DNA of 43,199 nucleotides. Origin: an uncultured Spirochaetaceae bacterium (GTDB lineage: Bacteria; Spirochaetota; Spirochaetia; Treponematales; Treponemataceae). The notes beneath the pieces are model-generated. The model was not told the origin of the DNA. It saw only the letters and a list, made by a program, of their open reading frames with translations, and did not search any database. Shown piece by piece: positions 24,009-32,664 of this stretch (within the stretch, counting starts at the first letter, position 1; the number at the start of each line of letters is the position of its first letter). Both the position numbers and the translations under genes were made by a program. The stretch is from assembly GCA_902785455.1 (NCBI GenBank), contig CACZYY010000023.1:1-43199 (forward strand). Direction: 5' to 3'.

Positions 24009-24184
24009 CCGCCTCTCTCCGCGCTCGAAGCACAGCTTCGAACGAGACTCACTAAAAACTTGCCTCGCAAGTTTTTACCTGCTTACGCAGGCCGTTCGCT
24101 TCCGCGGAAAAATCACAGATTTTTCCGAGACTCGCTAAAAACTCGTCTCACGAGTTTTTTCCCGCTTATGCGGGCCGCTCGCTA
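24009..24184 (-). repeat. Two tandem family A repeats, copies A4 and A5
   Basis: Read on the minus strand: H1 CCCGC-ATAA-GCGGG, H2 AAAAACTCGT-GAG-ACGAGTTTTT, linker AGCGAGTCTCG, H3 GAAAAATC-TGT-GATTTTTC; then H1 CCTGC-GTAA-GCAGG, H2 AAAAACTTGC-GAG-GCAAGTTTTT, linker AGTGAGTCTCG, H3 GAAGC-TGT-GCTTC. The first unit encodes the last residues and the stop codon of livG. Together with C1 and A3 they fill the livG-livF gap; no gene is present there. Confidence 0.88.
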
Positions 24185-24963
24185 CCCAAATACGCTTTTA
24201 TAACCTCAGGGTTCTGCTGGATTTCTTCTGGTTTTCCGCTTGCGAGAACCCGACCGTAGTTCAAAACGTAAAGCCTTTCGCAGATTCCCATGACCAGCTT
24301 CATGTCGTGCTCAATCAAGAGGATTGTGAGGTGGAATTCCTTGCGGATAAAGGAAATAAGTTCCATGAGTTCCTTTGTTTCCTGCGGGTTCATGCCGGCT
24401 GCAGGTTCGTCCAAAAGCAAAATCTGCGGCTGACTTGCAAGCGCACGGCAAATTTCAAGCTTTCGCTGCTCGCCGTAAGGAAGATTTTTTGCAAGTTCGT
24501 TTTCTTTTTCTGAAAGACCGAAAAGCTTTAGAAGTCTTCTCACCTGATTCGTCATCATCTCTTCATCTTTGCGGAATTTTGGCGTTCGGAAGAGAATGTG
24601 AAGCGGATTTGCCTTTCGCTGGGCGTGCATTGCGATACGAACATTGTCAGCTACAGTAAGATTTCCGAAAAGACGGATATTCTGGAAAGTTCGCGCGATT
24701 CCGATTTTGTTGAGCTGAGCCGGTGACATTTTGTTTACGATGTGAATCCGGTTCTTTTTGTCAGTGTAGGTAATCTGGCCGCTGGTTGGTGTGTAAACGC
24801 CTGAAAGCATGTTGAAGACAGTTGTTTTGCCGGCTCCGTTCGGACCGATTAAGCCAACAAGCTCTCCTTTTGTCAGCTCCATGTTCAAATCACTGACGGC
24901 ACGCAATCCGCCGAATACAATCGAAATGTCGGAAGCGGTTAAAATTGGTCTGTTTTCGCTCAT
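24166..24963 (-). CDS. livG: Branched-chain amino acid ABC transporter ATPase LivG
   Basis: First ATPase of the Liv importer, 265 residues. Walker A GPNGAGKTT, a long insert after it typical of LivG, signature LPYGEQRKLEI, Walker B ILLLDEPAAGMNP and switch LIEHDM. The start overlaps the livM stop by four bases with GGAGGT upstream. The last residues after AYLG (SERPA) and the stop lie inside a family A repeat, so the native C-terminus seems to have been replaced. Confidence 0.95.
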   Translation of the reverse strand: MSENRPILTASDISIVFGGLRAVSDLNMELTKGELVGLIGPNGAGKTTVFNMLSGVYTPTSGQITYTDKKNRIHIVNKMSPAQLNKIGIARTFQNIRLFGNLTVADNVRIAMHAQRKANPLHILFRTPKFRKDEEMMTNQVRRLLKLFGLSEKENELAKNLPYGEQRKLEICRALASQPQILLLDEPAAGMNPQETKELMELISFIRKEFHLTILLIEHDMKLVMGICERLYVLNYGRVLASGKPEEIQQNPEVIKAYLGSERPA

Positions 24964-25994
24964 TTTGCACCTCCTTCGTTTGTTTCAGCTTTTGCAAGTT
25001 TTTTTGCCTTGATTTTTTTAATAAGCCCCGGAAGTCCGTCCCAGCATTTGATGAAAGAAAGTTCCTTCATGCCCAGCAAGCCCTGCGGTCGGAAGAGCAT
25101 TACGAGAATCAAAATTACCGGGTACAAAAGCAGGCGGTAGTTCTGCATGAAGCGCAAGAATTCCTGCATGTAAGTGAGTACGAATGCCGCGATAACTGAA
25201 CCTGTGATACTTCCCATGCCGCCCAAAACTACGAAAATAAGCGCGTTGATTGAGTTGTTGAAAGAAGCAAGCTCCGGCTTGATAAGACCGATAAACGGAG
25301 CGTAGAGTGCGCCACCGATACCGCCGATGAATGCACCTGCAACAAAGCCAATCATTTTGTATTTGAAAACGCTGACGCCGTTTGAATTTGCGGCGATTTC
25401 GTCTTCGCGGACTGCCATGATTGCCCGGCCGTAGCTTGAACGCAGGAAGTTCTGCAAGAAGACGATAATCAGAACGAGTGCCCCGATGATTACCAGGTAA
25501 GAAAGGCTTGGACCCCAGTCAAGGCTGTCTCGCAGGAAGGAGAATTTAAAACTCTTTCCGTTCGGACCGCCTGTTATTCCTTTGAGATTGACCAGAACGA
25601 CGCGGATAATTTCACCGAAAGCAAGCGTTACGATTGCAAGATAGTCGCCTTCAAGTTTGAGGGTAGGGAAGCCAATCAAGAATCCCAAAAAAGCCGCAAC
25701 AAGCGGTGCGATAATCATAGCGAGCGGAAGAGGAATACCTGCATCCTGAGCCAGAATCATCGTCATGTAAGCACCGACTGCCTCAAACGCACACTGTCCA
25801 AGCGTGAGCTGGCCTGTAATTCCGCTTACGACATTGACGGAAATAGCCATAATAGCGTTGACTCCCGCCAAAGTAATGACATAAGCTGTGTACGCGTTGA
25901 TAAGATTTGCACGGATCAGCAAAAAGGGCACGAAAATCGCAAAAGCCGCAATTCCCGTTAGAATCAAAGTGTTTCGGGTCTGTATGTTTTTCAA
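24960..25994 (-). CDS. livM: Branched-chain amino acid ABC transporter permease LivM
   Basis: Inner-membrane permease with eight to ten hydrophobic helices; SVNVVSGITGQLTLGQCAFE and the EAA-like loop around MAVREDEIAANSNGV are family hallmarks. 344 residues. The start codon is TTG (25994), supported by GGAG about ten bases upstream. Pairs with LivH to form the channel; its end overlaps livG. Confidence 0.94.
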   Translation of the reverse strand: MKNIQTRNTLILTGIAAFAIFVPFLLIRANLINAYTAYVITLAGVNAIMAISVNVVSGITGQLTLGQCAFEAVGAYMTMILAQDAGIPLPLAMIIAPLVAAFLGFLIGFPTLKLEGDYLAIVTLAFGEIIRVVLVNLKGITGGPNGKSFKFSFLRDSLDWGPSLSYLVIIGALVLIIVFLQNFLRSSYGRAIMAVREDEIAANSNGVSVFKYKMIGFVAGAFIGGIGGALYAPFIGLIKPELASFNNSINALIFVVLGGMGSITGSVIAAFVLTYMQEFLRFMQNYRLLLYPVILILVMLFRPQGLLGMKELSFIKCWDGLPGLIKKIKAKKLAKAETNEGGAK

Positions 25995-26056
25995 AGCAAA
26001 AAATCTCCTTTATATTAGAAAAATGCACGCGCGGGATTGTAGGGGCGGCGAAGCCG

Positions 26057-26096
26057 TTACCGCGCTGGTTGAGCGGAGTCGAAACCGACGCGGTAA
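26057..26096. repeat. Palindrome with a GAGCGGAGTCGAA core between livH and livM
   Basis: TTACCGCG (26057-26064) pairs with CGCGGTAA (26089-26096); inside, GGTT pairs with AACC around GAGCGGAGTCGA. This core recalls REP-like sequences seen in many bacteria. It lies in the livH-livM gap (26029-26144), so it is transcribed within the operon. Confidence 0.6.
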
Positions 26097-26144
26097 TGAA
26101 GCGGAAGCGGAACCCCGAAAAGCCCGTAGCCAGTTGATTCGCGC

Positions 26145-27047
26145 CTAAACCTTAACCCTCATTTTTTTACCCAGAAGGCCTGCCGGTTTAACCAGCAAAA
26201 TCAGAATCAGGATACAATATGAAATTGCGTCGGCGTACTGTGGGGCAGGGAAGTAGGCTTTTACCATTGTTTCCGCGATGCCAAGAATCATGCCACCGAC
26301 CATTGCACCCGGAATTGAACCGATTCCGCCAAGAACGGCCGCAACGAATGCTTTGAGACCCGGAATATAGCCCATCATCGGGTCAATCTGCGGATAAGCT
26401 GTTGCATAAAGAACGCCACCAGCACCAGCGAGAACCGAACCGATTACGAATGTGAGCGTGATGATTCGGTTTACGTTGATTCCCATGAGGCTTGAAGCAC
26501 CCATGTCGAAGGAAACGGCCTTCATCGCCTTTCCGACTTTTGTGTAATTTACTATATAATTGAGAATAATCATGAGGGCCGCACTCAAAACGATTACGAC
26601 TACCTGAATGTTCGAAATTGAGACAAGTCCCCAGTTGAAGTTGACCGTTGCCATCGTAGGATACTGGCGAGGATTTGGACCGACAAAAGGAAGAACTCGC
26701 ATGAGATTCTGCAAAATAAGCTCGATTGCGATTGCCGTGATAAGAGAGTTGAGGCGTGGGGCAGAGCGGAGCGGACGGTATGCAACGCGCTCAATCAAAA
26801 TAATCAAAAGCGCACAAGTGACCATGGCCGCAACAAATGCAAGGCTCATTCCGAGTGCGGTTGTACCCATAGCCGTGAGCACGAAATAGCCAGCGTAGGC
26901 TCCAATCATCATTACATCGCCGTGTGCAAAGTTAATCAGCTTGACGATTCCGTAAACCATGGTGTAGCCAAGCGCAATCAGTGCGTAAATGCTTCCGAGT
27001 GAAAGACCGTTCACGAACTGCTGAATAAAAATAGAAGTCGAGTTCAA
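26145..27047 (-). CDS. livH: Branched-chain amino acid ABC transporter permease LivH
   Basis: Inner-membrane permease of about 300 residues with eight hydrophobic helices; begins FIQQFVNGLSLGSIYALIAL and contains GYTMVYGIVKLINFAHGDVM, the LivH hallmark. I place the start at TTG 27047 (MNSTSIFIQQF) because GGAG sits seven bases upstream; the frame also has a TTG at 27059 without one. It is downstream of livJ, with two hairpins between them. Confidence 0.94.
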   Translation of the reverse strand: MNSTSIFIQQFVNGLSLGSIYALIALGYTMVYGIVKLINFAHGDVMMIGAYAGYFVLTAMGTTALGMSLAFVAAMVTCALLIILIERVAYRPLRSAPRLNSLITAIAIELILQNLMRVLPFVGPNPRQYPTMATVNFNWGLVSISNIQVVVIVLSAALMIILNYIVNYTKVGKAMKAVSFDMGASSLMGINVNRIITLTFVIGSVLAGAGGVLYATAYPQIDPMMGYIPGLKAFVAAVLGGIGSIPGAMVGGMILGIAETMVKAYFPAPQYADAISYCILILILLVKPAGLLGKKMRVKV

Positions 27048-27101
27048 TGTGTTCTCCAACGAAGTGATATTTTTTCAATCCCTTCTATTATATTTTAAAA
27101 T

Positions 27102-27153
27102 AAAAACGCCCGCAATACAGTCACGGGGCACCCCGTTCCACATCATTGCGGGC
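27102..27153 (-). terminator. Terminator/attenuator between livJ and livH
   Basis: On the minus strand GCCCGCAAT pairs with ATTGCGGGC, with an inner ACGGGG/CCCCGT helix, followed by GTTTTTATTTT. As livH has no other visible promoter, partial read-through would make binding protein in excess over permease. Confidence 0.8.
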
Positions 27154-27199
27154 ATTTTGTGCAAAAAGAAGACAACTGCTATTTGTTATCTGGTTGAGC

Positions 27200-27265
27200 A
27201 AAAACAGGCGGAAGCAGGACTCCGACAAAAAGTCGCTTGAACTTGCTCGCTGCGAGCCTGTTTTT
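27200..27265 (-). terminator. Hairpin directly after livJ
   Basis: AAAAACAGGC (27200-27209) pairs with GCCTGTTTTT (27256-27265); the interior has GCTCG-CTG-CGAGC and CGAC/GTCG. It begins 11 bases after the livJ stop and may protect the 3' end or terminate. Confidence 0.65.
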
Positions 27266-27276
27266 ATTTAAGCTTA

Positions 27277-28410
27277 TTACGGATTTACAGTTGTATTATA
27301 AACGGTTGTGAGTTTTCCGTCTGAACCTTTTACAAGCTCAACGATAACTGCACCCTTAACCGGGTTGTGCTTTTCGTTGAATGTGAGGTGGCCTGTAACG
27401 TAGTCACCGTCTGTAGCTTCGAGAGCTGCGCGAACTGATTCGCTGTCTGTTTTGCCAGCTTTGAGGATTGCGTCTTTAAGCATGTAAACTGAGTCATAGC
27501 CCAAAGCTGCGAAAGCTGTTGGTGTAAGGCTGTATTTTGCCTTGTAGTTTGTTACGAAATTCTGAACTTTTGGCTCTGTTGAGTCTGCTGCGTAGTGATT
27601 TGAGTAGAATCCGTTGAGAACTTCATCGCCGGCATTTTCTGTAAGTCCGTCCCAGCCGTCAGCACCAACGATTGGTGTGTTGATTCCCTGAGCACGGAGC
27701 TGTTTTACGATGAGAGCGACTGTTGAGTAGTAATCCGGGAGGTAAACTACATCCGGGTTTGCGTTCTTGATTTTTGTGAGCTGAGCGTTGAAGTCTTTGT
27801 CGCCGGTTGAGTATGTCTCGATTGATACGAGTGAACCGCCATTTGACTCGAAAGCTGCTTTGAAATTCTCTGTGAGACCAACTGAATAGTCATTTGAAAT
27901 ATCGTAGAGAATAGCTGCTGTTTTTGCACCCAAGTTTGTTGCTGCGAATTTACCGCCGACAACACCCTGGAACGGGTCATCATAGCAAGTGCGGAATACG
28001 AAATTTCCGGCTTCTGTGAGTTTTGGAGCTGTTGCAGCTGGGGCAATCTGAATTACTTTCTGAGCCTGAGCGAGCGGACTGATTGCGATTGCACAACCTG
28101 ATGTGAGTGAACCGAAGATAAATTTTACGCCGTCTTTTGTAACAAGCTTTTTATAAGCAGAAACTGATTTTTCTGCAGCACCTTCATCATCCTCAGCAAT
28201 GAGTTCGAGTTTCTGACCGTTGACTCCGCCTGCAGCATTGATTTCGTTTACTGCAAGTTCAATACCGTTTTTACAGTCACCGCCATAAACAGCGTAAGGA
28301 CCAGAGAGCGGGCCGATTGAGCCGAGTTTGATAGCCGCGCTTTTTGAGCCACAGCTGATTAAAGATAATGCAACGACAGAAAGTGCCGCAATGCTTTTTA
28401 CCATTTTCAT
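27277..28410 (-). CDS. livJ: Branched-chain amino acid binding lipoprotein (LivJ/LivK)
   Basis: Periplasmic-binding-protein lipoprotein: signal MKMVKSIAALSVVALSLISC with the lipidated Cys20, then the type I fold starting IKLGSIGPLSGPYAVYGGDC, with EINAAGGVNGQKLELI. 377 residues. It captures branched-chain or related amino acids for LivHMGF and is the first gene of the operon, with a perfect GGAGG ribosome site. Confidence 0.94.
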   Translation of the reverse strand: MKMVKSIAALSVVALSLISCGSKSAAIKLGSIGPLSGPYAVYGGDCKNGIELAVNEINAAGGVNGQKLELIAEDDEGAAEKSVSAYKKLVTKDGVKFIFGSLTSGCAIAISPLAQAQKVIQIAPAATAPKLTEAGNFVFRTCYDDPFQGVVGGKFAATNLGAKTAAILYDISNDYSVGLTENFKAAFESNGGSLVSIETYSTGDKDFNAQLTKIKNANPDVVYLPDYYSTVALIVKQLRAQGINTPIVGADGWDGLTENAGDEVLNGFYSNHYAADSTEPKVQNFVTNYKAKYSLTPTAFAALGYDSVYMLKDAILKAGKTDSESVRAALEATDGDYVTGHLTFNEKHNPVKGAVIVELVKGSDGKLTTVYNTTVNP

Positions 28411-28526
28411 CTTATTCCTCCAAGATTTTTTATGAAGGTAATTTTAATGAAATGTGCAATCTTTGTCGATAAGTGCAGATGTTGCGGTTTTGTCGATTTG
28501 CCTGCAACAAAAGTTCTAATTCCTGC

Positions 28527-30326
28527 TTATTCGATTATGATATAAGTTCTTTGTGCGTTATCAATGTTCTCAGTATTGAAATTTAACGTGACTGTTGTTT
28601 CATCTTCAGTTGCAGAACTTACCGTTCCAACATTCACAAGACCAATTCCATAGGGACGCAAATCCTGCTGTGTGTTATATGTATAGCAAACCGGACCATC
28701 GAATGAATAATAGGAACTTGTTTGTGGTTTTATTGTTTCTGATTTTATTTTCCAATAATAATTTGGTAAAAGTGATTTTAGATTCCATAAGTCAATCGCA
28801 TCAAGCGGATAATCATAATCATCGCAAATAAATTTTTCTCGCAAATCTGAATCATCCTGCGTAACTTTTTTGTTGAATCCATAATCTTCTTTTTGAATGA
28901 CACAAGCTGCGGTGTAATCTCTCAGCATTCCAGTGATTGAAACTCCAGCTGCATCTTGAATTGACTCAATATTTACGGAAGCGTTTGTTGAAAGCCGATT
29001 GATGAAGGAAATTCCGCCATAATTGCGTGCCGCCCAAGCCCCGAAAGCGTAGTTATTTGCATAGGAATAATATACATTGTTTCCGCCAGTTTTATATTCG
29101 AGCCCAACCGCATAATAATTGCGACAGAACAGAGGAAGCCGCTGCCATGGAGTATCTTCATCGGTAAAATCTTCTGGATAAAGCTTTTTGAAGTAATCTT
29201 TCATTATATCTTCACAAAGCATTGATTTCATTTCATTGTACCAGGTTGAAGAAGTAACTCGCGTTGAATTGAACGTAGATATCGTTTTTGTGTTAAAATC
29301 AATCATGTGCTGAAATTCATGCGCAAGAGTCGAAAGAACCGTACACGTCTCATTAGCTGAATAATACGCATCAATATAAATATACTTACCAGAATTTGAA
29401 TATGGGGTTACACCTATCGTGTATTGATGATAAAAATCTTTTGAATGGAAGTATCCAAGCATGCCATTTGTTAAGGTTTTGCCATCCCCACCAATATCAT
29501 GAATTACAATGTTGACCTTTGTTCCTGTGTCGCTGTATTCATCCATATTAACCGTCCATCCGCGATAAAGAAGCTGGTCTGATTCATCTCCGAAAACCTT
29601 TTTTACCATTGGATAAACTTTGTCAAAACATCCTGCGATTTTCTGCACAATTTCTGAATTGACTTTCTGTGTAGTTTTTACAAAGTCACCTTCAGTCCAA
29701 TAAGTGGTGTCGTTTTTATCACCGACAACCCAAACATAACAATTTTCGCCCACGGCCCTGAGAGTGGCAATTTTTTCTTCAAATTGTTTTATGTCATTAT
29801 CCTTATCAACGTAAATTTTTTTTGTGGTTTCATTTACAACCGGTATAATTTTTGACACTTGATTTTCGGAACCGTTATCCGCCGCTCGTTCCGGGAATTG
29901 TTCAATAGACGGCAGATTTGCATTAAGATCGAGGCTTACACATGAGAATGAAGGACTCAAATCAACAGCTTCTCTTGATGCCCTACTTTCTGAAAGTGAA
30001 ATATTTTTTACTGAGCTGATATAACGCGTATATTTAGCAGAAATAGCAATCTTTGTAGGATTTGTCTTAGTGAACCAGATTTTTTGCCCATTTTTCAGCC
30101 CTGAAATTTCCATTTGAAACGCATCGACAGGAACTTCGATTATATTTGGAGAAGAGGAGGGGTTGTATTCAGCCGTGCAATTTCTTGCAGCTTCTATTAA
30201 CTTTCCGCTATACCCTGTGTCAGGTTCAAAAGTTTTTTGAGGCTCTTTCACCTGATCCATTATGTTGTTGCACGAAGTAAACAATACAAGGGCAAACGCA
30301 AGAACAGTTTTAAGCAAAATTTTCAT
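28527..30326 (-). CDS. Zinc metalloprotease lipoprotein (M30 hyicolysin-like)
   Basis: 599 residues. Signal peptide MKILLKTVLAFALVLFTSC with lipidated Cys19 anchors it in an outer leaflet. The zinc motif HEFQH lies at residues 336-340 (STLAHEFQHMIDF), resembling M30 or M6 peptidases. The N-terminal ~170 residues look like a beta-rich domain, and the C-terminal part ends in beta strands. Probably an exported protease acting on host or neighbour proteins; substrate unknown. It stands alone, divergent from rsmE, with GGTA upstream of its start. Confidence 0.8.
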   Translation of the reverse strand: MKILLKTVLAFALVLFTSCNNIMDQVKEPQKTFEPDTGYSGKLIEAARNCTAEYNPSSSPNIIEVPVDAFQMEISGLKNGQKIWFTKTNPTKIAISAKYTRYISSVKNISLSESRASREAVDLSPSFSCVSLDLNANLPSIEQFPERAADNGSENQVSKIIPVVNETTKKIYVDKDNDIKQFEEKIATLRAVGENCYVWVVGDKNDTTYWTEGDFVKTTQKVNSEIVQKIAGCFDKVYPMVKKVFGDESDQLLYRGWTVNMDEYSDTGTKVNIVIHDIGGDGKTLTNGMLGYFHSKDFYHQYTIGVTPYSNSGKYIYIDAYYSANETCTVLSTLAHEFQHMIDFNTKTISTFNSTRVTSSTWYNEMKSMLCEDIMKDYFKKLYPEDFTDEDTPWQRLPLFCRNYYAVGLEYKTGGNNVYYSYANNYAFGAWAARNYGGISFINRLSTNASVNIESIQDAAGVSITGMLRDYTAACVIQKEDYGFNKKVTQDDSDLREKFICDDYDYPLDAIDLWNLKSLLPNYYWKIKSETIKPQTSSYYSFDGPVCYTYNTQQDLRPYGIGLVNVGTVSSATEDETTVTLNFNTENIDNAQRTYIIIE

Positions 30327-30386
30327 AGTTACCTAATTCTATAATAAATAGTATAATTCATTTTACAACAAAACAAGGAAAAATAC

Positions 30387-31121
30387 ATGAATATCTGCCT
30401 TTTTAATTCAGAAGAAATTAAGAATTCTCTCAAAAAAAATGACGAGCGTGCAAAACATATAATCAAAGTTCTTCACAAAAAAGAAGGCGACACTTTTGAC
30501 GCAGGAATAATAGGCGGGGCAGCAGGCATTGCCACAATTACAAAAATTTCCGAGGACGGCGAAATTTCTTTCTCTTTTGAGCCGAAATCAGCCGGTAAAA
30601 AACTATATCCTCTCACGCTGATTATCGGATTTCCGCGCCCGATTCAGCTTCGCAGGCTTTTGCGAGACGTGGCAGGGCTTGGCGTACAAAAAGTAATTCT
30701 CTGCGGCACGGATTTGACCGAAAAATCATACCTTGAATCGAATGTTGTTAGCGACGGAAGTGCATATCAGATGCTTTTGGACGGCACTGCTCAGGCAGCA
30801 AGCACTCATGTTCCAGTTCTTGAAGTGGCAAAATCACTCGACGAATTGATATCGAATAGTACGGAATGGGAATTGTCTTCGAAAATTGCTTTGGATAACC
30901 GGCGGGCAAGTGGAAGCCTGCATGACTTTTTGATGCATGAAGGTGCGCATTCTGTTATTGCGGCAATTGGTTCGGAACGCGGTTGGACGGAGCGGGAGAG
31001 AGACTTGCTTGAAAAAGCCGGATTTTCACTCTGTTCAATGGGAACCCGTGTTCTCCGAACAGAGACAGCAGCAACCGTGGCCAGCTCAATAATTCTTGAC
31101 GCAATGGGATTCTTGAATTAG
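30387..31121 (+). CDS. rsmE: 16S rRNA (uracil-1498-N3)-methyltransferase RsmE
   Basis: SPOUT-class methyltransferase that modifies U1498 of 16S rRNA using SAM. Family marks: RPIQLRRLLRDVAGLGV (~residues 84-100), EKSYLES, and the knot region AIGSERGWTERERDLL and LGTRVLRTETA-like MGTRVLRTETAA near the C-terminus. 244 residues, normal length; GGAAAA precedes the ATG. Single gene, divergent from the metalloprotease gene. Confidence 0.93.
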   Translation: MNICLFNSEEIKNSLKKNDERAKHIIKVLHKKEGDTFDAGIIGGAAGIATITKISEDGEISFSFEPKSAGKKLYPLTLIIGFPRPIQLRRLLRDVAGLGVQKVILCGTDLTEKSYLESNVVSDGSAYQMLLDGTAQAASTHVPVLEVAKSLDELISNSTEWELSSKIALDNRRASGSLHDFLMHEGAHSVIAAIGSERGWTERERDLLEKAGFSLCSMGTRVLRTETAATVASSIILDAMGFLN

Positions 31122-31162
31122 CAGTTACGAATCGCGACATCGCTTCATTCGTTCGATTTTAT

Positions 31163-31191
31163 TTGACATCCAAGAATGATTTTTATAATAT
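31163..31191 (+). promoter_or_regulatory. Promoter upstream of the tRNA-Val region
   Basis: TTGACA (31163-31168) with TAATAT 17 bases downstream (31186-31191) or TATAAT 15 bases downstream (31184-31189). It points into the broken tRNA copy; the intact tRNA lies about 330 bases downstream and shows no promoter of its own. Confidence 0.72.
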
Positions 31192-31227
31192 TATTTTATC
31201 AAGTATCCTTAATGGTCGATTAGCTCA

Positions 31228-31307
31228 TAGCGAACGGCACTGCCTTGCAGGGCAAAATCGCACGAGGTGCGATTTTAGTGAGTCTCGTCAAAATCTATGA
31301 TTTTGGC
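31228..31307 (+). repeat. Family A repeat copy A6, inside the tRNA pseudogene D loop
   Basis: H1 CTGC-CTT-GCAG, H2 AAAATCGCAC-GAG-GTGCGATTTT, linker AGTGAGTCTCG, H3 AAAATC-TAT-GATTTT. Its H2 differs from that of A3 by a compensated pair (TTGCAC/GTGCAA versus TCGCAC/GTGCGA). Confidence 0.87.
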
Positions 31308-31321
31308 GTGGTAGAGCGCTT

Positions 31322-31484
31322 CCGCGGTTCGAGCACAGCTCTCCCCGAGACACGCCTAATAACTCGTCTCACGAGTTTTTTCGCCTTCGGCGACCGGCTC
31401 CCTTCCGCGGTTCGAGCACAGCTCTCTCCGAGACTCGCCTAAAAACTTGTCTCACAAGTTTTTTCGCCTTCGGCGACCGGCTCC
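31322..31484 (-). repeat. Two tandem family A repeats, copies A7 and A8
   Basis: Two units of about 81-82 bases, opposite in orientation to A6. On the minus strand each has H1 TCGCC-GAA-GGCGA, an H2 with loop GAG (AAAAACTTGT/ACAAGTTTTT in one), a linker AGGCGWGTCTCGG and H3 AGAGC-TGT-GCTC, then AACCGCGGAAG. The region from 31122 to 31524 contains only the promoter, the tRNA fragments and these repeats. Confidence 0.88.
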
Positions 31485-31515
31485 CTACCTTCACACGGCA
31501 GGATTTTTTGCAAGT

Positions 31516-31612
31516 ATCCTTAATGGTCGATTAGCTCAGTGGTAGAGCGCTACCTTCACACGGTAGATGTCACTAGTTCGATCCTAGTATCGACCATTAA
31601 GGATATTTTTTT
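31516..31612 (+). terminator. Extended tRNA-Val acceptor helix followed by a T-run
   Basis: ATCCTTAAT (31516-31524) pairs with ATTAAGGAT (31596-31604), continuing the acceptor stem to about 16 base pairs in the precursor, followed by seven T (31606-31612). The precursor itself can act as an intrinsic terminator. Confidence 0.7.
31525..31596 (+). tRNA. tRNA-Val (anticodon CAC)
   Basis: 72-nt cloverleaf: acceptor GGTCGAT with ATCGACC and discriminator A; D stem GCTC/GAGC; anticodon stem CTACC/GGTAG around TTCACAC, anticodon CAC; T stem ACTAG/CTAGT with loop TTCGATC. CCA is not encoded. It reads GTG valine codons. Confidence 0.95.
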
Positions 31613-31632
31613 GTCTTTCAGCATTTTTCTAT

Positions 31633-31666
31633 TTAAAATAAAAAACCGCCCTCGATTGAGAGCGGT
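31633..31666 (-). terminator. Terminator of flaB
   Basis: On the minus strand ACCGCTCTC-AATC-GAGGGCGGT, with one T-G wobble that pairs only in this direction, followed by six T. Confidence 0.85.
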
Positions 31667-31693
31667 ATCTGCTGTTTTTTGCAGCTATTAGGC

Positions 31694-32554
31694 TTAGCGG
31701 AGCAAGCTCAATACAGACTGTGACTGCTGGTTTGCCTGAGCGATCATAGCTGTTCCTGCCTGCTGGAGGACCTGGTTCTTTGTGAAGTCTACCATTTCCT
31801 TAGCCATATCAGTATCACGGATGCGTGACTCAGAAGCCTGGAGGTTCTCAGCACCGATGTCGAGACCAACTACTGTTTTCTCGAGGCGGTTCTGGTAAGC
31901 ACCGAGGTCTGCACGCTGTTTGTTAATCTTTTTGAGAGCTTCGTCCAAAGTACCGATTGCGCGGTTAGCTTCATCTGGAGTCTCGAGAGACATAATCTGC
32001 TCATTACCAACATTGCGGAGACCGAGAGCACCAGCTGTCATTGTACCAATGTAAGCCTGGATGCGCTGATCCATGTTTGCACCAACGTGGAACCACATTG
32101 AAGCTGTAACTGAGTTCTCACCTGTTGAGCGAGCGAAGCGTCCTGTCAAGAGGTTCATGCCGTTGAACTGAGCCTGAGAAGCGATGCGGTCAACCTCAGC
32201 GATAAGAGCTGAAACCTCAACCTGAATCTGCATTCGGTCTTCGTCTGTATAGATACCGTTTGAAGACTGAACAGCAAGCTCACGGATGCGCTGAACGATG
32301 TCAGTTGTTTCCTGGAGGTAGCCTTCAGTTGTCTGGATGAATGAAATAGCATTCTGAGCGTTCTCAGAAGCTTTGTTCATACCACGAATCTGAGCTCTCA
32401 TTTTCTCAGAAACAGCAAGTCCAGAAGCGTCATCACCAGCACGGTTAATTTTCATACCTGATGAAAGTTTTTCCATGTTCTTGGTGTTATTCAACTCTGT
32501 GAGACCTGTTGAACGCTGTGCAAACATTGCACTCATGTTGTGATTAATAACCAT
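31694..32554 (-). CDS. flaB: Flagellin core protein FlaB
   Basis: 286-residue periplasmic-flagellum core filament protein. It begins [20 protein letters not shown] and ends [14 protein letters not shown], with both conserved coiled flagellin ends and only the short central region typical of spirochaete Fla[21 protein letters not shown] is the universal flagellin motif. AAGGAGAT lies before the ATG. Monocistronic, with its own candidate sigma-28 promoter and terminator. No second flaB lies next to it. Confidence 0.96.
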   Translation of the reverse strand: MVINHNMSAMFAQRSTGLTELNNTKNMEKLSSGMKINRAGDDASGLAVSEKMRAQIRGMNKASENAQNAISFIQTTEGYLQETTDIVQRIRELAVQSSNGIYTDEDRMQIQVEVSALIAEVDRIASQAQFNGMNLLTGRFARSTGENSVTASMWFHVGANMDQRIQAYIGTMTAGALGLRNVGNEQIMSLETPDEANRAIGTLDEALKKINKQRADLGAYQNRLEKTVVGLDIGAENLQASESRIRDTDMAKEMVDFTKNQVLQQAGTAMIAQANQQSQSVLSLLR

Positions 32555-32664
32555 AGTTTATCTCCTTATATCACTATCTGGTTTTTAACGACAGGTCTTC
32601 GTTCTGAAACCTGTTGCCTTTTTTGTTAGGCGCCCACCCATTGGAGTTTGTGCCCTACAGTTAT

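Larger units (their letters stand above)
31214..31503 (+). pseudogene. tRNA-Val pseudogene split in three by family A repeats
   Basis: Three pieces match the intact tRNA-Val at 31525 in order: GGTCGATTAGCTCA (31214-31227), GTGGTAGAGCGCT (31308-31320) and CTACCTTCACACGG (31485-31498). Joined, they rebuild the acceptor 5' strand, D arm and anticodon arm; the T arm and 3' acceptor strand are missing. The 5' flank AAGTATCCTTAAT is also duplicated before the intact gene. Repeats fill the two gaps. Confidence 0.85.

Noticed and set aside
25888..26148. Plus-strand frame of 86 aa over the livM-livH gap
   Set aside because: Antisense to livM start and REP-like palindrome; no start signals.
31214..31503. 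Intron-containing functional tRNA
   Set aside because: The T arm and 3' acceptor strand are missing, and the inserts are repeats found elsewhere, not introns.
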